From NCBI GenBank assembly GCA_019694835.1, contig JAIBBE010000145.1, positions 42,477-106,476 on the forward strand: a stretch of 64,000 nucleotides of DNA, read 5' to 3'. The stretch comes from Fimbriimonadaceae bacterium. GTDB lineage: Bacteria; Armatimonadota; Fimbriimonadia; Fimbriimonadales; Fimbriimonadaceae. Shown piece by piece: positions 8,659-16,253 of this stretch. The position numbers were made by a program, and so were the translations under genes. The stretch's first letter is position 1; every line of letters starts with the position of its first letter. The notes beneath the pieces are model-generated. The model did not search any database and was not told where the DNA came from. It saw only the letters and a program-made list of their open reading frames with translations.

Positions 8659-9666
8659 TCACAGCCCCGCCCGCCAGAAGCGTCCCACGACATCGTCCAG
8701 CATCTCCTCCGTGAGGCGACCCGTGAAGGTGTTCTGCTGGCTGGGGTGGTAGGAGGCCAGGATCAAAGGCGCGCCATCCCGGACCGCCGGCGTCTCGCCG
8801 GCATCCGGCTCCCCCTTGTTTGAGATACTCGCGCCAGACCTCTCCCCCAGCCCCTCTCCTCCGCCACTCAGTTCCCCGCTGGCCATGGCTTCTGGGCGCA
8901 GGAGAGGGGAGCACCGTACCGCTGCTGTCTCGCCGGCCTTCGGCCTCCCGGTGTTTGGGATATTTCCGCCGGACCTCTCCCCCAGCCCCTCTCCTCCGCC
9001 ACTCAGTTCCCCGCTGGCCATGGCTTCTGGGCGCAGGAGAGGGGTGCACCGTACCGCTGGCAACCTGCCGGCGTCCCCTTCGAATTCTCCGTGTGCGTCG
9101 CCGGCAGGTTGCCAGCGGTACGGGGAAGGCGTAACCGTGAATTCAGCCCCATGCGAAAAGCGCGGCGCAGGCAACCCAAGTACTCGGAACGTCTCCGTCC
9201 ACGAAATGCCCCCGAGGCAAAGGATCGACTTCCACGGCCGCATACCCAGGGTCTCGACCAAAAACCGGCGACAAAAGGAGATCTCTTCGCTCGTTGGCTT
9301 GTTATCGGGCGGCGCGCAGTGGGCAACGGCGGTGATCATGACGCCGTTCAAGACCAGCCCATCCGAAGCATGCTCACTGGACGCCTGATTCGCCGCGGCC
9401 ACCTTGTTTAGAGCCCGGTAAAGCCAATCGCCGCTCCGATCTCCGGTGAACATCCGCCCGGTCCGGTTCGCGCCGTGGGCGGCGGGGGCGAGGCCGATGA
9501 TCAAGCGGGTGGCTTTAGGATCGCCGAAGTTCGGTACCGGTTTGCCCCAGTATTCCTGGTCGGCAAACGACTTGCGCTTCTCCCGCGCGACTTGCTCTCG
9601 CCATTCGACTAGGCGCGGACACGCGCGACATGCGACGATCTGCTCGTTCAACTCATGGAAAGTCAC
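8659..9666 (-). CDS. udgB: uracil-DNA glycosylase family 5 (UdgB) with 114-codon in-frame repeat insertion
   Basis: Removes uracil and related lesions from DNA. Motif A 'GLAPAAHGANRTGRMFTGD' and motif B 'ASYHPSQQNTFTGRLT' are diagnostic of UdgB. Four Cys (CRAC at 13-16 and two later, in 'AHCAPP' and 'ILCLGG') bind the iron-sulfur cluster. Start GTG 9666 overlaps the YfhO gene's stop as GTGA, so translation is probably coupled. Between 'HGAEFTVTPS' and 'DGAPLILASY' the frame runs through 342 bp of palindromic repeat (8779-9120), adding 114 residues beside motif B. Without it the protein would be about 221 residues, the normal size. Whether the enzyme is active is unknown; the insert sits in a surface loop by family logic. 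Confidence 0.9.
   Translation of the reverse strand: MTFHELNEQIVACRACPRLVEWREQVAREKRKSFADQEYWGKPVPNFGDPKATRLIIGLAPAAHGANRTGRMFTGDRSGDWLYRALNKVAAANQASSEHASDGLVLNGVMITAVAHCAPPDNKPTSEEISFCRRFLVETLGMRPWKSILCLGGISWTETFRVLGLPAPRFSHGAEFTVTPSPYRWQPAGDAHGEFEGDAGRLPAVRCTPLLRPEAMASGELSGGGEGLGERSGGNIPNTGRPKAGETAAVRCSPLLRPEAMASGELSGGGEGLGERSGASISNKGEPDAGETPAVRDGAPLILASYHPSQQNTFTGRLTEEMLDDVVGRFWRAGL
8779..9120 (-). repeat. family A in-frame palindromic insertion in udgB (24 + 45 + 45 codons)
   Basis: Read on the coding strand it starts 'YRWQPAGDAHGEFEGDAG' and ends 'AVR', exactly 114 codons with no stop. 9051-9073 and 9099-9121 are perfect 23-bp inverted arms. 8779-8913 and 8914-9048 are tandem 135-bp (45-codon) modules, each with CCCCTCTCCT/AGGAGAGGGG arms and each ending in an 'AVR' codon triplet. 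Homologous to 11221-11412 and 21322-21454. Confidence 0.9.
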
Positions 9667-12146
9667 GGCTTCCGGAACCTGAGAACCAGCGCCCCGAGCG
9701 TTATCCAGGCGAAGACCGAGATCCAGAAGGCCGGAATGACTCCGCTCGGGCGATAGGAGAATTGGGCCGAAAACGAGCCAGTCGGCACACCGGGAATCTC
9801 CATCCACGTCCCGGTGGGGATTTCGTAGGTTCGGCCACCGGTGGAGACTTGCCAGCCCGGCATGGCGCGGTCCCGTACTACCAGTTTGCCTGGCCCTTCG
9901 CCCTCAACCTTGAAGTTTCCCAGGCCTTCTGCGCTGATCTTCGCGGGCACCTTCGTCCCATCGGGGCGCTCAATGAAAGCCCGTCCCGGACCCGGGAGGC
10001 GGTACTTGAACAGACCGCCCTCCTCGATGGGCAGCACACCGAGCTTCTCCATCGGCTTGCGCGTCCAGACCTCGCTGACCCCGGCTTCCGCAAGCAACAG
10101 CGGGTTCGCCGAGGGCTTGATGAACATCATGTTGCCATTCGCAGGCGGGGCAGGGTCTTGGCCCATGATCTCGTGGAGTAGCTTCACCGTGTCGCGGTGC
10201 AGTAGCGAATCGTAGCCCGAAAGATCGTGAATCCGCGACAGCGTCGCCGTGTTCGGAGGAAGCGTCGCGGGCGCGGCGGCAAGCAGATCCCAAGAGTCGT
10301 TGATTGCGACGATTCGCTCGCCCTCGGCTGGGCCGAGCACCTTTGGCAGGGTTGTCGGCGAGGTTCGCAGGACCTGGGTCGCGTATAGCGAAATCGGCAG
10401 CAGGCACCCGACCGCAACAATGAGGGCCGGCTTGAGCTTGTGCTCGCGAGTGAGGAGAATCGCAACGATCGCACACAGGAGTAGGGCGACGAAGTAGGGG
10501 CCGGTCGCCAAGGCCGCCGCCCCCGCGATGAGCCGCGACACCGTGTCCGGACCGACTTGAGGCAGCCACGAAATCAGGCTGTCGGCCAGCGAGCGGACAA
10601 GGAGGAAGGGGGTGATGCCAACGAGGATAAAGACCGCCGTTGACAGAGCCGCCGTACGTTTAGAGACCACTTCCGATGACAGCGCACAGCCTGCAATGAG
10701 GCAGCAGCCAAGCACGAACAGCACCGCGACGCGCCCCGGCGATCCGGTCGCCGACCAGCCGGGTAGGCCGAAGTACAACACCCGATTCAGCGGGGTGCCC
10801 AGGGCAAGGAGCAGGGCGATCAGGGTCAGGGCGGCATAGGGTCCGAGGTGCTTCAGACGACGAACGCCGAAGCCAGCAAAGATCAGCAGGAAGACGATGA
10901 ACGGCGACAGCCCGAGCGCCGTCTCGGCGAAGTTCATCCCCCGGCTGACGATGGCCGGCCAGTAGTTCGAGGCCCCTTCGACGACCGGCGATGCCTGTGT
11001 GGGGAGACCCTGGAGGGCGGGGTTCGTGAGGCCGACAAGGGAGTAGGCGGGGATTCCTCCGGCGACGTAGGCTTGGTATCCCTCGTTGGTCGCGGTGCCT
11101 TGGCGATGGCTGAAGCCCGAGTAGCCGAAGACGGCGACGAGGTGGGGGAGGGCGAGGAGAACGCTGGCGAGAGCGGCAGCGAGTCCAAGCGTAAGGATGT
11201 TGATTCGGCGCGTTCCGAACCGTACCGCTGGCAACCTGCCGGCGTCCGGCCCTTCGGCGGTTGGAAGTTCTCGCCGCAACCTCTCCCCCAACCCCTCTCC
11301 TCCGCCACAAAGACTTCCGCTGGCCGAGCCTTCGGGGCGCAGGAGAGGGGAGCCCGGGCCCGCGTCCCCTTCCAAGCCTCCGTGTGCGTCGCCGGCAGGT
11401 TGCCAGCGGTACGATTCAGGCCCGTCCGGATGACGTGCTCTTCCTCTTCGGAGTCCCGCCAAACGCCACAGACCCAGAAACACGGCCCCCAAAACCCCGT
11501 AGGCGGCGAACTGGAGGTGGCCAGCGAGAAAGAGCAAGGCCAATGGCGCGGCCAAACCGGCGATCTTGTGGACAACTCGCCTCCCATCATCGAACAGCTC
11601 CTCAACCCCGAGCAGAACCCACGGAATCCAAGCACAAGTCGAGATCACGCTTGGCAGAGCCGTCCAAGCGAGCATGAACTGCGACAACGAAAACGACACC
11701 CCCGCCACCACTCCACCGACCTCAGTCGCACCCAATCGCCGCGCCAGCCGAAACATTCCCCAGCCAGCGATGAACAAGTGGAACCAGGCCAGCAGCGTCA
11801 GCGCAACCCCAGTGGGGACGTGGAGTACGCCGAGCAGGATGTGGGGCGGATACACTCCGCCCGACTGCGAATTAGCCAGCAGCGGCGTCCCGGCAAGCTG
11901 GTACGGATTCCAAAGCGGCAACTGCCCCTTACCCCACGACTCCAAGACGAGGTCGCGCCAGGCATAAAACTGGATCACCGAGTCTGCTTGGAGCACATCC
12001 CATGGCTGATTCGTCGGCTGGCCATTCCACGGTGCCATCGGCCGGATCTCGTCGAACGCCCCGATCGTCTCGCCCAGGAACACTGCCCGCCAGAGGGGAA
12101 TGAGGGGCAGGAGTGCAAGGAGAAGGAGGGGCCAGTTGCGCTTCAT
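9663..12146 (-). CDS. YfhO-family multi-pass membrane protein with 64-codon in-frame repeat insertion
   Basis: 827 residues with a dozen or so hydrophobic helices. The N-terminal TM is followed by a periplasmic-type loop with 'DSVIQFYAWRDLVLESW' and 'LPLWNPYQLAGTPLLANSQ', the hallmark of YfhO/GT-C-fold proteins (glycosyltransferase-like enzymes of polyprenyl-linked sugars). The C-terminal 200 residues form a soluble beta domain before a last TM. After 'GLRRGRARHPDGPES', 64 repeat-encoded residues (11221-11412) precede 'FGTRRINILTLGLAAAL', so the insertion lies in a loop between helices. The stop overlaps the glycosylase start by 4 bp. Substrate unknown; the role in glycosylating surface polymers is by family. 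Confidence 0.85.
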   Translation of the reverse strand: MKRNWPLLLLALLPLIPLWRAVFLGETIGAFDEIRPMAPWNGQPTNQPWDVLQADSVIQFYAWRDLVLESWGKGQLPLWNPYQLAGTPLLANSQSGGVYPPHILLGVLHVPTGVALTLLAWFHLFIAGWGMFRLARRLGATEVGGVVAGVSFSLSQFMLAWTALPSVISTCAWIPWVLLGVEELFDDGRRVVHKIAGLAAPLALLFLAGHLQFAAYGVLGAVFLGLWRLAGLRRGRARHPDGPESYRWQPAGDAHGGLEGDAGPGSPLLRPEGSASGSLCGGGEGLGERLRRELPTAEGPDAGRLPAVRFGTRRINILTLGLAAALASVLLALPHLVAVFGYSGFSHRQGTATNEGYQAYVAGGIPAYSLVGLTNPALQGLPTQASPVVEGASNYWPAIVSRGMNFAETALGLSPFIVFLLIFAGFGVRRLKHLGPYAALTLIALLLALGTPLNRVLYFGLPGWSATGSPGRVAVLFVLGCCLIAGCALSSEVVSKRTAALSTAVFILVGITPFLLVRSLADSLISWLPQVGPDTVSRLIAGAAALATGPYFVALLLCAIVAILLTREHKLKPALIVAVGCLLPISLYATQVLRTSPTTLPKVLGPAEGERIVAINDSWDLLAAAPATLPPNTATLSRIHDLSGYDSLLHRDTVKLLHEIMGQDPAPPANGNMMFIKPSANPLLLAEAGVSEVWTRKPMEKLGVLPIEEGGLFKYRLPGPGRAFIERPDGTKVPAKISAEGLGNFKVEGEGPGKLVVRDRAMPGWQVSTGGRTYEIPTGTWMEIPGVPTGSFSAQFSYRPSGVIPAFWISVFAWITLGALVLRFRKP
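11221..11412 (-). repeat. family A in-frame palindromic insertion in the yfhO-like gene (64 codons)
   Basis: Perfect 23-bp inverted arms at 11222-11244 and 11390-11412. The coding strand reads 19 residues 'YRWQPAGDAHGGLEGDAGP' and then one 45-residue module ending 'DAGRLPAVR'. It has the same entry and exit peptides and the same frame as the udgB copy 2.1 kb away. Confidence 0.9.
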
Positions 12147-12180
12147 GGTTATTCGAGTGGCTCCATTCTATTCGCAATCG

Positions 12181-12322
12181 CTGGGCGGGCGGAGGCCTCC
12201 ATCCGTGGGAGAATGGAGGCATAGGTTGTTGGGCGGGCGGAGGCCTCCATCCGTGGGAGGATGGAGGCATAGGTTGTTGGGCTGGCGGGGAGCCTCCATC
12301 CGTGGGAGGATGGAGGTATGGA
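12181..12322. repeat. family C tandem repeat, three 50-bp units
   Basis: Units begin near 12181, 12231 and 12281. Each holds an inverted repeat GCCTCCATCC-gtggga-GGATGGAGGC (12195-12220 with one mismatch, 12243-12268, 12292-12317). Related copies occur at 18866-18980. It lies between the divergent yfhO-like gene and flgK and would form three hairpins in either transcript. Confidence 0.9.
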
Positions 12323-12379
12323 TACTCGACGCTACCCTGGTGTTTTCCTGTGGATCGACCGATACTTCCCGTAAGCACT

Positions 12380-13786
12380 ATGCCTGGGCCATTTGCCGGA
12401 ATTGAATTAGCGGGGAGGGCGTTGCGCAATTTCCAGCGCGCGCTCGATGTGACGGGGCACAACATCGCCAACGTCAACACGCGAGGCTACTCTCGCCAAG
12501 TCGCTGAATTCTCTGCCTCCGAGCCGACCGCATTCTGGTCGAACGGCCAGAAGATGATTGGCAGTGGCGTCCAGATTTCCAGCATCAACCGCATCCGCGA
12601 CATGTTCCTCGAAGCCCGTATGCGCGATGGGCAGAGCGACCTCAACCAATATGCCTCGCTCGCCAGCCAGCTTGATCAGGTTCAAGGCGTCTTCAACGAG
12701 CCGGGCGAAAACGGGATCGCCAATGCGCTCGACAAGTTCTGGAATGCATGGTCTGGGCTCGCATCGAACCCGAGCGATCCTGGTGCGAAGATGCAAGTCC
12801 GCCTTGCAGGCGAGACCCTGGCCAGCCGTATCCGGACGACTTACTCCGAACTCACCCGACAGTCAAACCAGATCGGGGCTGAAATCCAGTCCACCATCAC
12901 GGAAGTCAACGACATCGGCCAGCAGATTCACGACCTGAATAATGAGATTCGGCAGTCGCTTGCCCAAGGTGGTCAGCCGAACGACTTGATGGACCAGCGC
13001 GACGTGCTCGTCGAGCGTCTTAGCGGCCTGGTCAACGTCACGACCACGAACTTCGACGATGGCACGATGGCGGTGTACATCAGCCAGCACACGCTCGTTG
13101 AACCTGCCGCACCGCCCACGCCGTTGCCGAGCAATGTCGACTTCGCGAACGCCCGGGCAGGAAGCATCGACATCAAGTCGGGACGCCTCCGCGGCCTCTT
13201 TGACGCCCAACTCAAGATCGAGGGCGGCACTGTTGGCGTGTCTACGGTGAAGGGCTACAAGACGATGCTCGACGACCTCGCGAACGAGCTGCGAACCCAG
13301 ATCAACGCCGTCCACAAGACGATCGCCAATCCGCTGGATATTACGGAGCGATTCTTCGCCGACGCCCCGATCGGCAATCCGCAAACAGGTGCGGTCGACT
13401 TCGATCTCGATGCGCACATCAAGGCTGACGCGAGCCAGATTCTGGCCGGTGATCCGACCAAACCGGGCGACGGCAGCATCGCTCTGCAGCTTAGCGCGAT
13501 GCGCGACAGCCTCCAAGGAACGCTTTCGGGCAAGAGCTTCAACAGCTTCTACAGCGAGATGATCTCGAACCTCGGGCGCGAAGCCCAGTTCTTCTCGGCC
13601 AAAGCCGAGGCCCAGGATTCGGTCGTCAGCCAGATCGAGACTCAGCGCCAGAGCGTGAGCGGAGTCTCGATCGACGACGAGATGGCCAACATGCTGCGGT
13701 TCCAGCGGAGCTACCAAGCCGCCGCCAAGCTGCTCACGATTTTCGACCAAGTCACGGAGGACCTCATCGGCATGGTTCGCCGGTAA
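12380..13786 (+). CDS. flgK: flagellar hook-associated protein 1 FlgK
   Basis: 468 residues; the first hook-filament junction protein, exported by the flagellar type III system. The N-terminus 'LRNFQRALDVTGHNIANVNT' is the conserved rod/hook family motif with the ANVNT signature; the C-terminus 'MLRFQRSYQAAAKLLTIFDQ' is the matching coiled-coil end (QRSYQAAAK). Start ATG 12380; a longer open frame from 12113 is only the family C repeat being translated. A CCGATAC sequence 13-18 bases upstream resembles a sigma-28 -10 but has no clear -35. First gene of flgK-flgL-fliW-csrA. Confidence 0.95.
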   Translation: MPGPFAGIELAGRALRNFQRALDVTGHNIANVNTRGYSRQVAEFSASEPTAFWSNGQKMIGSGVQISSINRIRDMFLEARMRDGQSDLNQYASLASQLDQVQGVFNEPGENGIANALDKFWNAWSGLASNPSDPGAKMQVRLAGETLASRIRTTYSELTRQSNQIGAEIQSTITEVNDIGQQIHDLNNEIRQSLAQGGQPNDLMDQRDVLVERLSGLVNVTTTNFDDGTMAVYISQHTLVEPAAPPTPLPSNVDFANARAGSIDIKSGRLRGLFDAQLKIEGGTVGVSTVKGYKTMLDDLANELRTQINAVHKTIANPLDITERFFADAPIGNPQTGAVDFDLDAHIKADASQILAGDPTKPGDGSIALQLSAMRDSLQGTLSGKSFNSFYSEMISNLGREAQFFSAKAEAQDSVVSQIETQRQSVSGVSIDDEMANMLRFQRSYQAAAKLLTIFDQVTEDLIGMVRR

Positions 13787-13796
13787 GGACTAGCTC

Positions 13797-14675
13797 ATGC
13801 GTATATCGACCGCCTACCAATACGACACCTACAACCGAGAGATTCGGCAGGCACAGCAACGCTACTTCCAAGCCCATCGTGAAGTCACGACTGGAAAACG
13901 CCTCAATACGCCGAGCGACGATCCGTACGGCACCAGCGTCGTACTTTCGGCGGGCGGTCTCAAGGCGGCAGCCGCTCAATACACCGCGAACCTGCGGAGC
14001 GCAAAGGACTATCTCACGTTCACCGAATCCGCCCTTGACGAGAGTCATGGCATCTTGCGCGAGGCTTATAACATTTCAGTCCGGGCGAACCAGACGACGG
14101 TGGATCAAGAAGCCCGCGATGGCATGGCCAACCAGGTTCGCGAAATGAAGAAGCGCCTCATCGACCTCGGCAACACGCGCGGCGCGAGCGGGCAATACAT
14201 CTTCGCGGGGCAGATGTCGAACACCAAACCGTTTGACGCCTCGTCCGGAACCCTCGCCTTCAACGGCGACAACAATGATATCGCCGTCGAAACCTCAGCG
14301 GCAGAAACCACCGTGGTCAACTCGGCGGGCGAACAACGGTTCAAGGCCGCCTGGGATGCGCTCGACCAACTCGAAACCAACCTCCGCTCTGGAACGACTG
14401 GGGCGACCGAGAGCGACATCATCAACACCCAGAACCAGATGAAGAGCTTCCGCTCCGAATGGGGCTTGGTGGGTTCCAAACTAACCCGAATTCAAGAGAT
14501 CGGTCGCCACCACGAGCGGCGGATCGACGAACTCGTCGGCCAGATTTCGGATATCGAGGAAGTCGACATGGCCGAGGCAATCACGAAATTGCAGCAAACG
14601 GAGGTCGCCTACACTGCAGCCCTGCAGGTTGGCAGCCAAGGATTTAAGTTAAGCCTGATGGACTTCATCCGATGA
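13797..14675 (+). CDS. flgL: flagellar hook-associated protein 3 FlgL
   Basis: 292 residues, second hook-filament junction protein, flagellin-like. 'MRISTAYQYDTYNREIRQAQ' and 'GKRLNTPSDDPYGTSVVLS' form the N-terminal D0/D1 helices with the SDDP motif; 'VDMAEAITKLQQTEVAYTAA' is the C-terminal D1/D0 partner. The D2 region is short, as usual in FlgL. It begins 10 bases after flgK stops, and its own stop overlaps the fliW start as ATGA. Confidence 0.95.
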   Translation: MRISTAYQYDTYNREIRQAQQRYFQAHREVTTGKRLNTPSDDPYGTSVVLSAGGLKAAAAQYTANLRSAKDYLTFTESALDESHGILREAYNISVRANQTTVDQEARDGMANQVREMKKRLIDLGNTRGASGQYIFAGQMSNTKPFDASSGTLAFNGDNNDIAVETSAAETTVVNSAGEQRFKAAWDALDQLETNLRSGTTGATESDIINTQNQMKSFRSEWGLVGSKLTRIQEIGRHHERRIDELVGQISDIEEVDMAEAITKLQQTEVAYTAALQVGSQGFKLSLMDFIR

Positions 14676-15133
14676 CGACTACGAGCAACCTAGAATCAAC
14701 GCGCTTCGGCGCCATCGAGTACACGACCGAAGACGTCGTGACAATACAGGACGGCCTCCTCGGCTTTCCTGGGCGCGAGAGCTACTTGGTGCTGACCCAC
14801 AAAGAGGGCAGCCCCTTCCGGTGGCTTCAATCCATCGACGAGCCATCGCTGGCGTTTTTGGTCGTCGATCCGGGACATTTCGTTCAGGGCTATTCGCCCG
14901 TAATGAGCGACGAAGCGGCAACTTCACTTGGACTGGTAGAGGAAACCCCTCGACTCGTCTATACTATCGCAACGATTCCGAACGGGAAGCCCGAAGAGAT
15001 GACCCTGAACCTTGCCGGTCCAATCGTCATCAACGGGGAAACCCGGGCGGCGAGACAACTGGTAATCGAAGATCCGAATTGCGCGATCAAGCATCGCGTG
15101 TTCGGCAAGACGGCTGAGCAACTCGCGGCCTAG
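14672..15133 (+). CDS. fliW: flagellar assembly factor FliW
   Basis: 153 residues. FliW binds flagellin and, when free, antagonises CsrA, coupling filament assembly to flagellin translation. Recognised by '[20 protein letters not shown]' (residues 15-34), the '[19 protein letters not shown]' block and '[20 protein letters not shown]' near the end. Start ATG 14672 overlaps the flgL stop by 4 bp. Next to csrA, the classical FliW-CsrA pair. Confidence 0.95.
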   Translation: MTTTSNLESTRFGAIEYTTEDVVTIQDGLLGFPGRESYLVLTHKEGSPFRWLQSIDEPSLAFLVVDPGHFVQGYSPVMSDEAATSLGLVEETPRLVYTIATIPNGKPEEMTLNLAGPIVINGETRAARQLVIEDPNCAIKHRVFGKTAEQLAA

Positions 15134-15185
15134 GTTCCTCGGAACTGCGGCGGATTTGTTCGGAAGCCACGGAGGGCGGACGTCA

Positions 15186-15392
15186 ATGCTGGTCCTAACC
15201 AGAAAACTCAATCAGAGCATCATTATCGGGGACGATGTTGAAGTGGTCGTCCTGGAAGTTCGCGGGGAACAAGTGCGCCTGGGTATCCGCGCGCCAAAGA
15301 CCGTTACCGTCCACCGTAAAGAGATTTACGACCAGATTCAAGAAGAGAATCGTCAAGCCTCGACGACCCGCCCCGAAGACGTGCCCGGATAA
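15186..15392 (+). CDS. csrA: carbon storage regulator CsrA
   Basis: 68-residue RNA-binding homodimer that represses translation by binding GGA in mRNA leaders. '[20 protein letters not shown]' and '[20 protein letters not shown]' are near-consensus. Start ATG 15186; in-frame codons back to 15156 are upstream noise. The leader has a strong Shine-Dalgarno (GGAGGGCGGA) that carries two GGA motifs, so autorepression is possible (inference). Its partner FliW is encoded immediately upstream. Confidence 0.97.
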   Translation: MLVLTRKLNQSIIIGDDVEVVVLEVRGEQVRLGIRAPKTVTVHRKEIYDQIQEENRQASTTRPEDVPG

Positions 15393-15400
15393 GCCGCCCC

Positions 15401-15907
15401 ATGGCGCGAAAGAGCTTGGTTCGCGGTCTGCTCCATGGTCGTTGCAGCCCTTGGATTACCGTGGGGTTGGCACGCTGGGTGCGCAACGTTACGAAAGCCT
15501 GGCATGTGGCCTTCGAAGCCCTTGGTCTGTTGTTTTTGTCGAGTGCCATGATCGCGTTTTCTATCGCTTGGCAGCGAGGCGCAGAGCCGATGGCATTGCT
15601 CCGAGTGGTCCTCGACCCAGCCCGCGCTTCGGTTGCTTTCGCGATGCTCTCCCTGATCGTGCCGGCTATGTTCAGGGGCAGAAGACTCCAACCCGAACAA
15701 ATCGTGCTGTTTCCCATCGTCTTCTGCCTCCTTTTGGTCGGCCTCAAGATCGTGTCAGAGGGTTCCCGGCCTCCGATCACCCGCTTTGGCGAGGCGGCGC
15801 GGCTGGACGTGATGTGGATCGATCCGCGCTTCGTTGCTTTCGTCGGACTCGTGCAGACCGCGCTGCTCTTCGGCGCGTGGTCGCTGAAGCGCCAGCGCGG
15901 CGGCTGA
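15401..15907 (+). CDS. hypothetical four-helix membrane protein
   Basis: 168 residues, not a recognised family. Four hydrophobic segments at about 35-58, 75-91, 100-118 and 143-161, with Arg-rich ends (positive N-terminus 'MARKSLVRGLLHGR'). It starts 8 bases after csrA stops and may be co-transcribed, but nothing ties it to flagella. The first 30 residues are unusual for a membrane protein, so a later start is possible. Confidence 0.65.
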   Translation: MARKSLVRGLLHGRCSPWITVGLARWVRNVTKAWHVAFEALGLLFLSSAMIAFSIAWQRGAEPMALLRVVLDPARASVAFAMLSLIVPAMFRGRRLQPEQIVLFPIVFCLLLVGLKIVSEGSRPPITRFGEAARLDVMWIDPRFVAFVGLVQTALLFGAWSLKRQRGG

Positions 15908-16253
15908 GCCCGGGGGCGACGCCACCTCAGGATCTGTGTTCTTGTGGCTTCTGACACGGCACGCAAGTTTCGTCCTACACTGCCTGTTGTGAGCCAAGTC
16001 CCGTGCTTCCCCGGCAGCGAAACAAGGGTGGCATGGGACGACAAGTTTTGGTCCCAGTCCGCCTGGTGTGAGCCAGAGTCCCGTGCTTCACCGGGAACGA
16101 GGTCAAGTGTTGCATGGGCGACCCATGACTAAGCGGCCAGCACATTTACCGGAATATTGCGGCATTGAGGTATTCGGCGGATTCAATGCAGGAGACTGAT
16201 CTGAACTCAATCAGCCCCTGCGGCTGTCCAAGGGAAGAAGGAGAATTCTATTC
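15908..16253. other. intergenic region before the metalloprotease, 346 bp
   Basis: No reading frame of note. It holds the tandem hairpin-forming repeat at 15982-16122 and, at its end, the metalloprotease Shine-Dalgarno (AAGAAGGAGAA, about 16236-16246). Confidence 0.6.
15982..16122 (+). repeat. two-copy tandem repeat with conserved stems (candidate structured RNA)
   Basis: Copy 1 begins at 15982 and copy 2 at 16061 (79-bp period); both share GCCTG-TGTGAGCCA, then GTCCCGTGCTTC, CCGG, and GCATGGG. In each copy GTCCCGTGC can pair with GCATGGG(n)AC, closing a loop of about 25 nt, while the bases between the arms vary. The arrangement resembles a tandem aptamer in the leader of the metalloprotease gene, but it matches no riboswitch class I can recall. 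Confidence 0.45.

Noticed and set aside
10848..12224. 458-codon open frame antisense to the yfhO-like gene
   Set aside because: Lies opposite a well-supported membrane protein and has the Arg/Gln/Pro-rich, low-complexity composition of an antisense frame in high-GC DNA; it also runs through the repeat.
12181..12322. CRISPR array
   Set aside because: Three 50-bp tandem units with no unique spacers and internal palindromes; no cas genes nearby.
12113..12379. Longer N-terminus for FlgK
   Set aside because: The added residues are the family C repeat translated ('GGLHPWE' units); the FlgK N-terminal helix begins at the ATG at 12380.
15982..16122. Glycine or c-di-GMP riboswitch
   Set aside because: The tandem layout is suggestive, but the conserved core sequences of those classes are missing.
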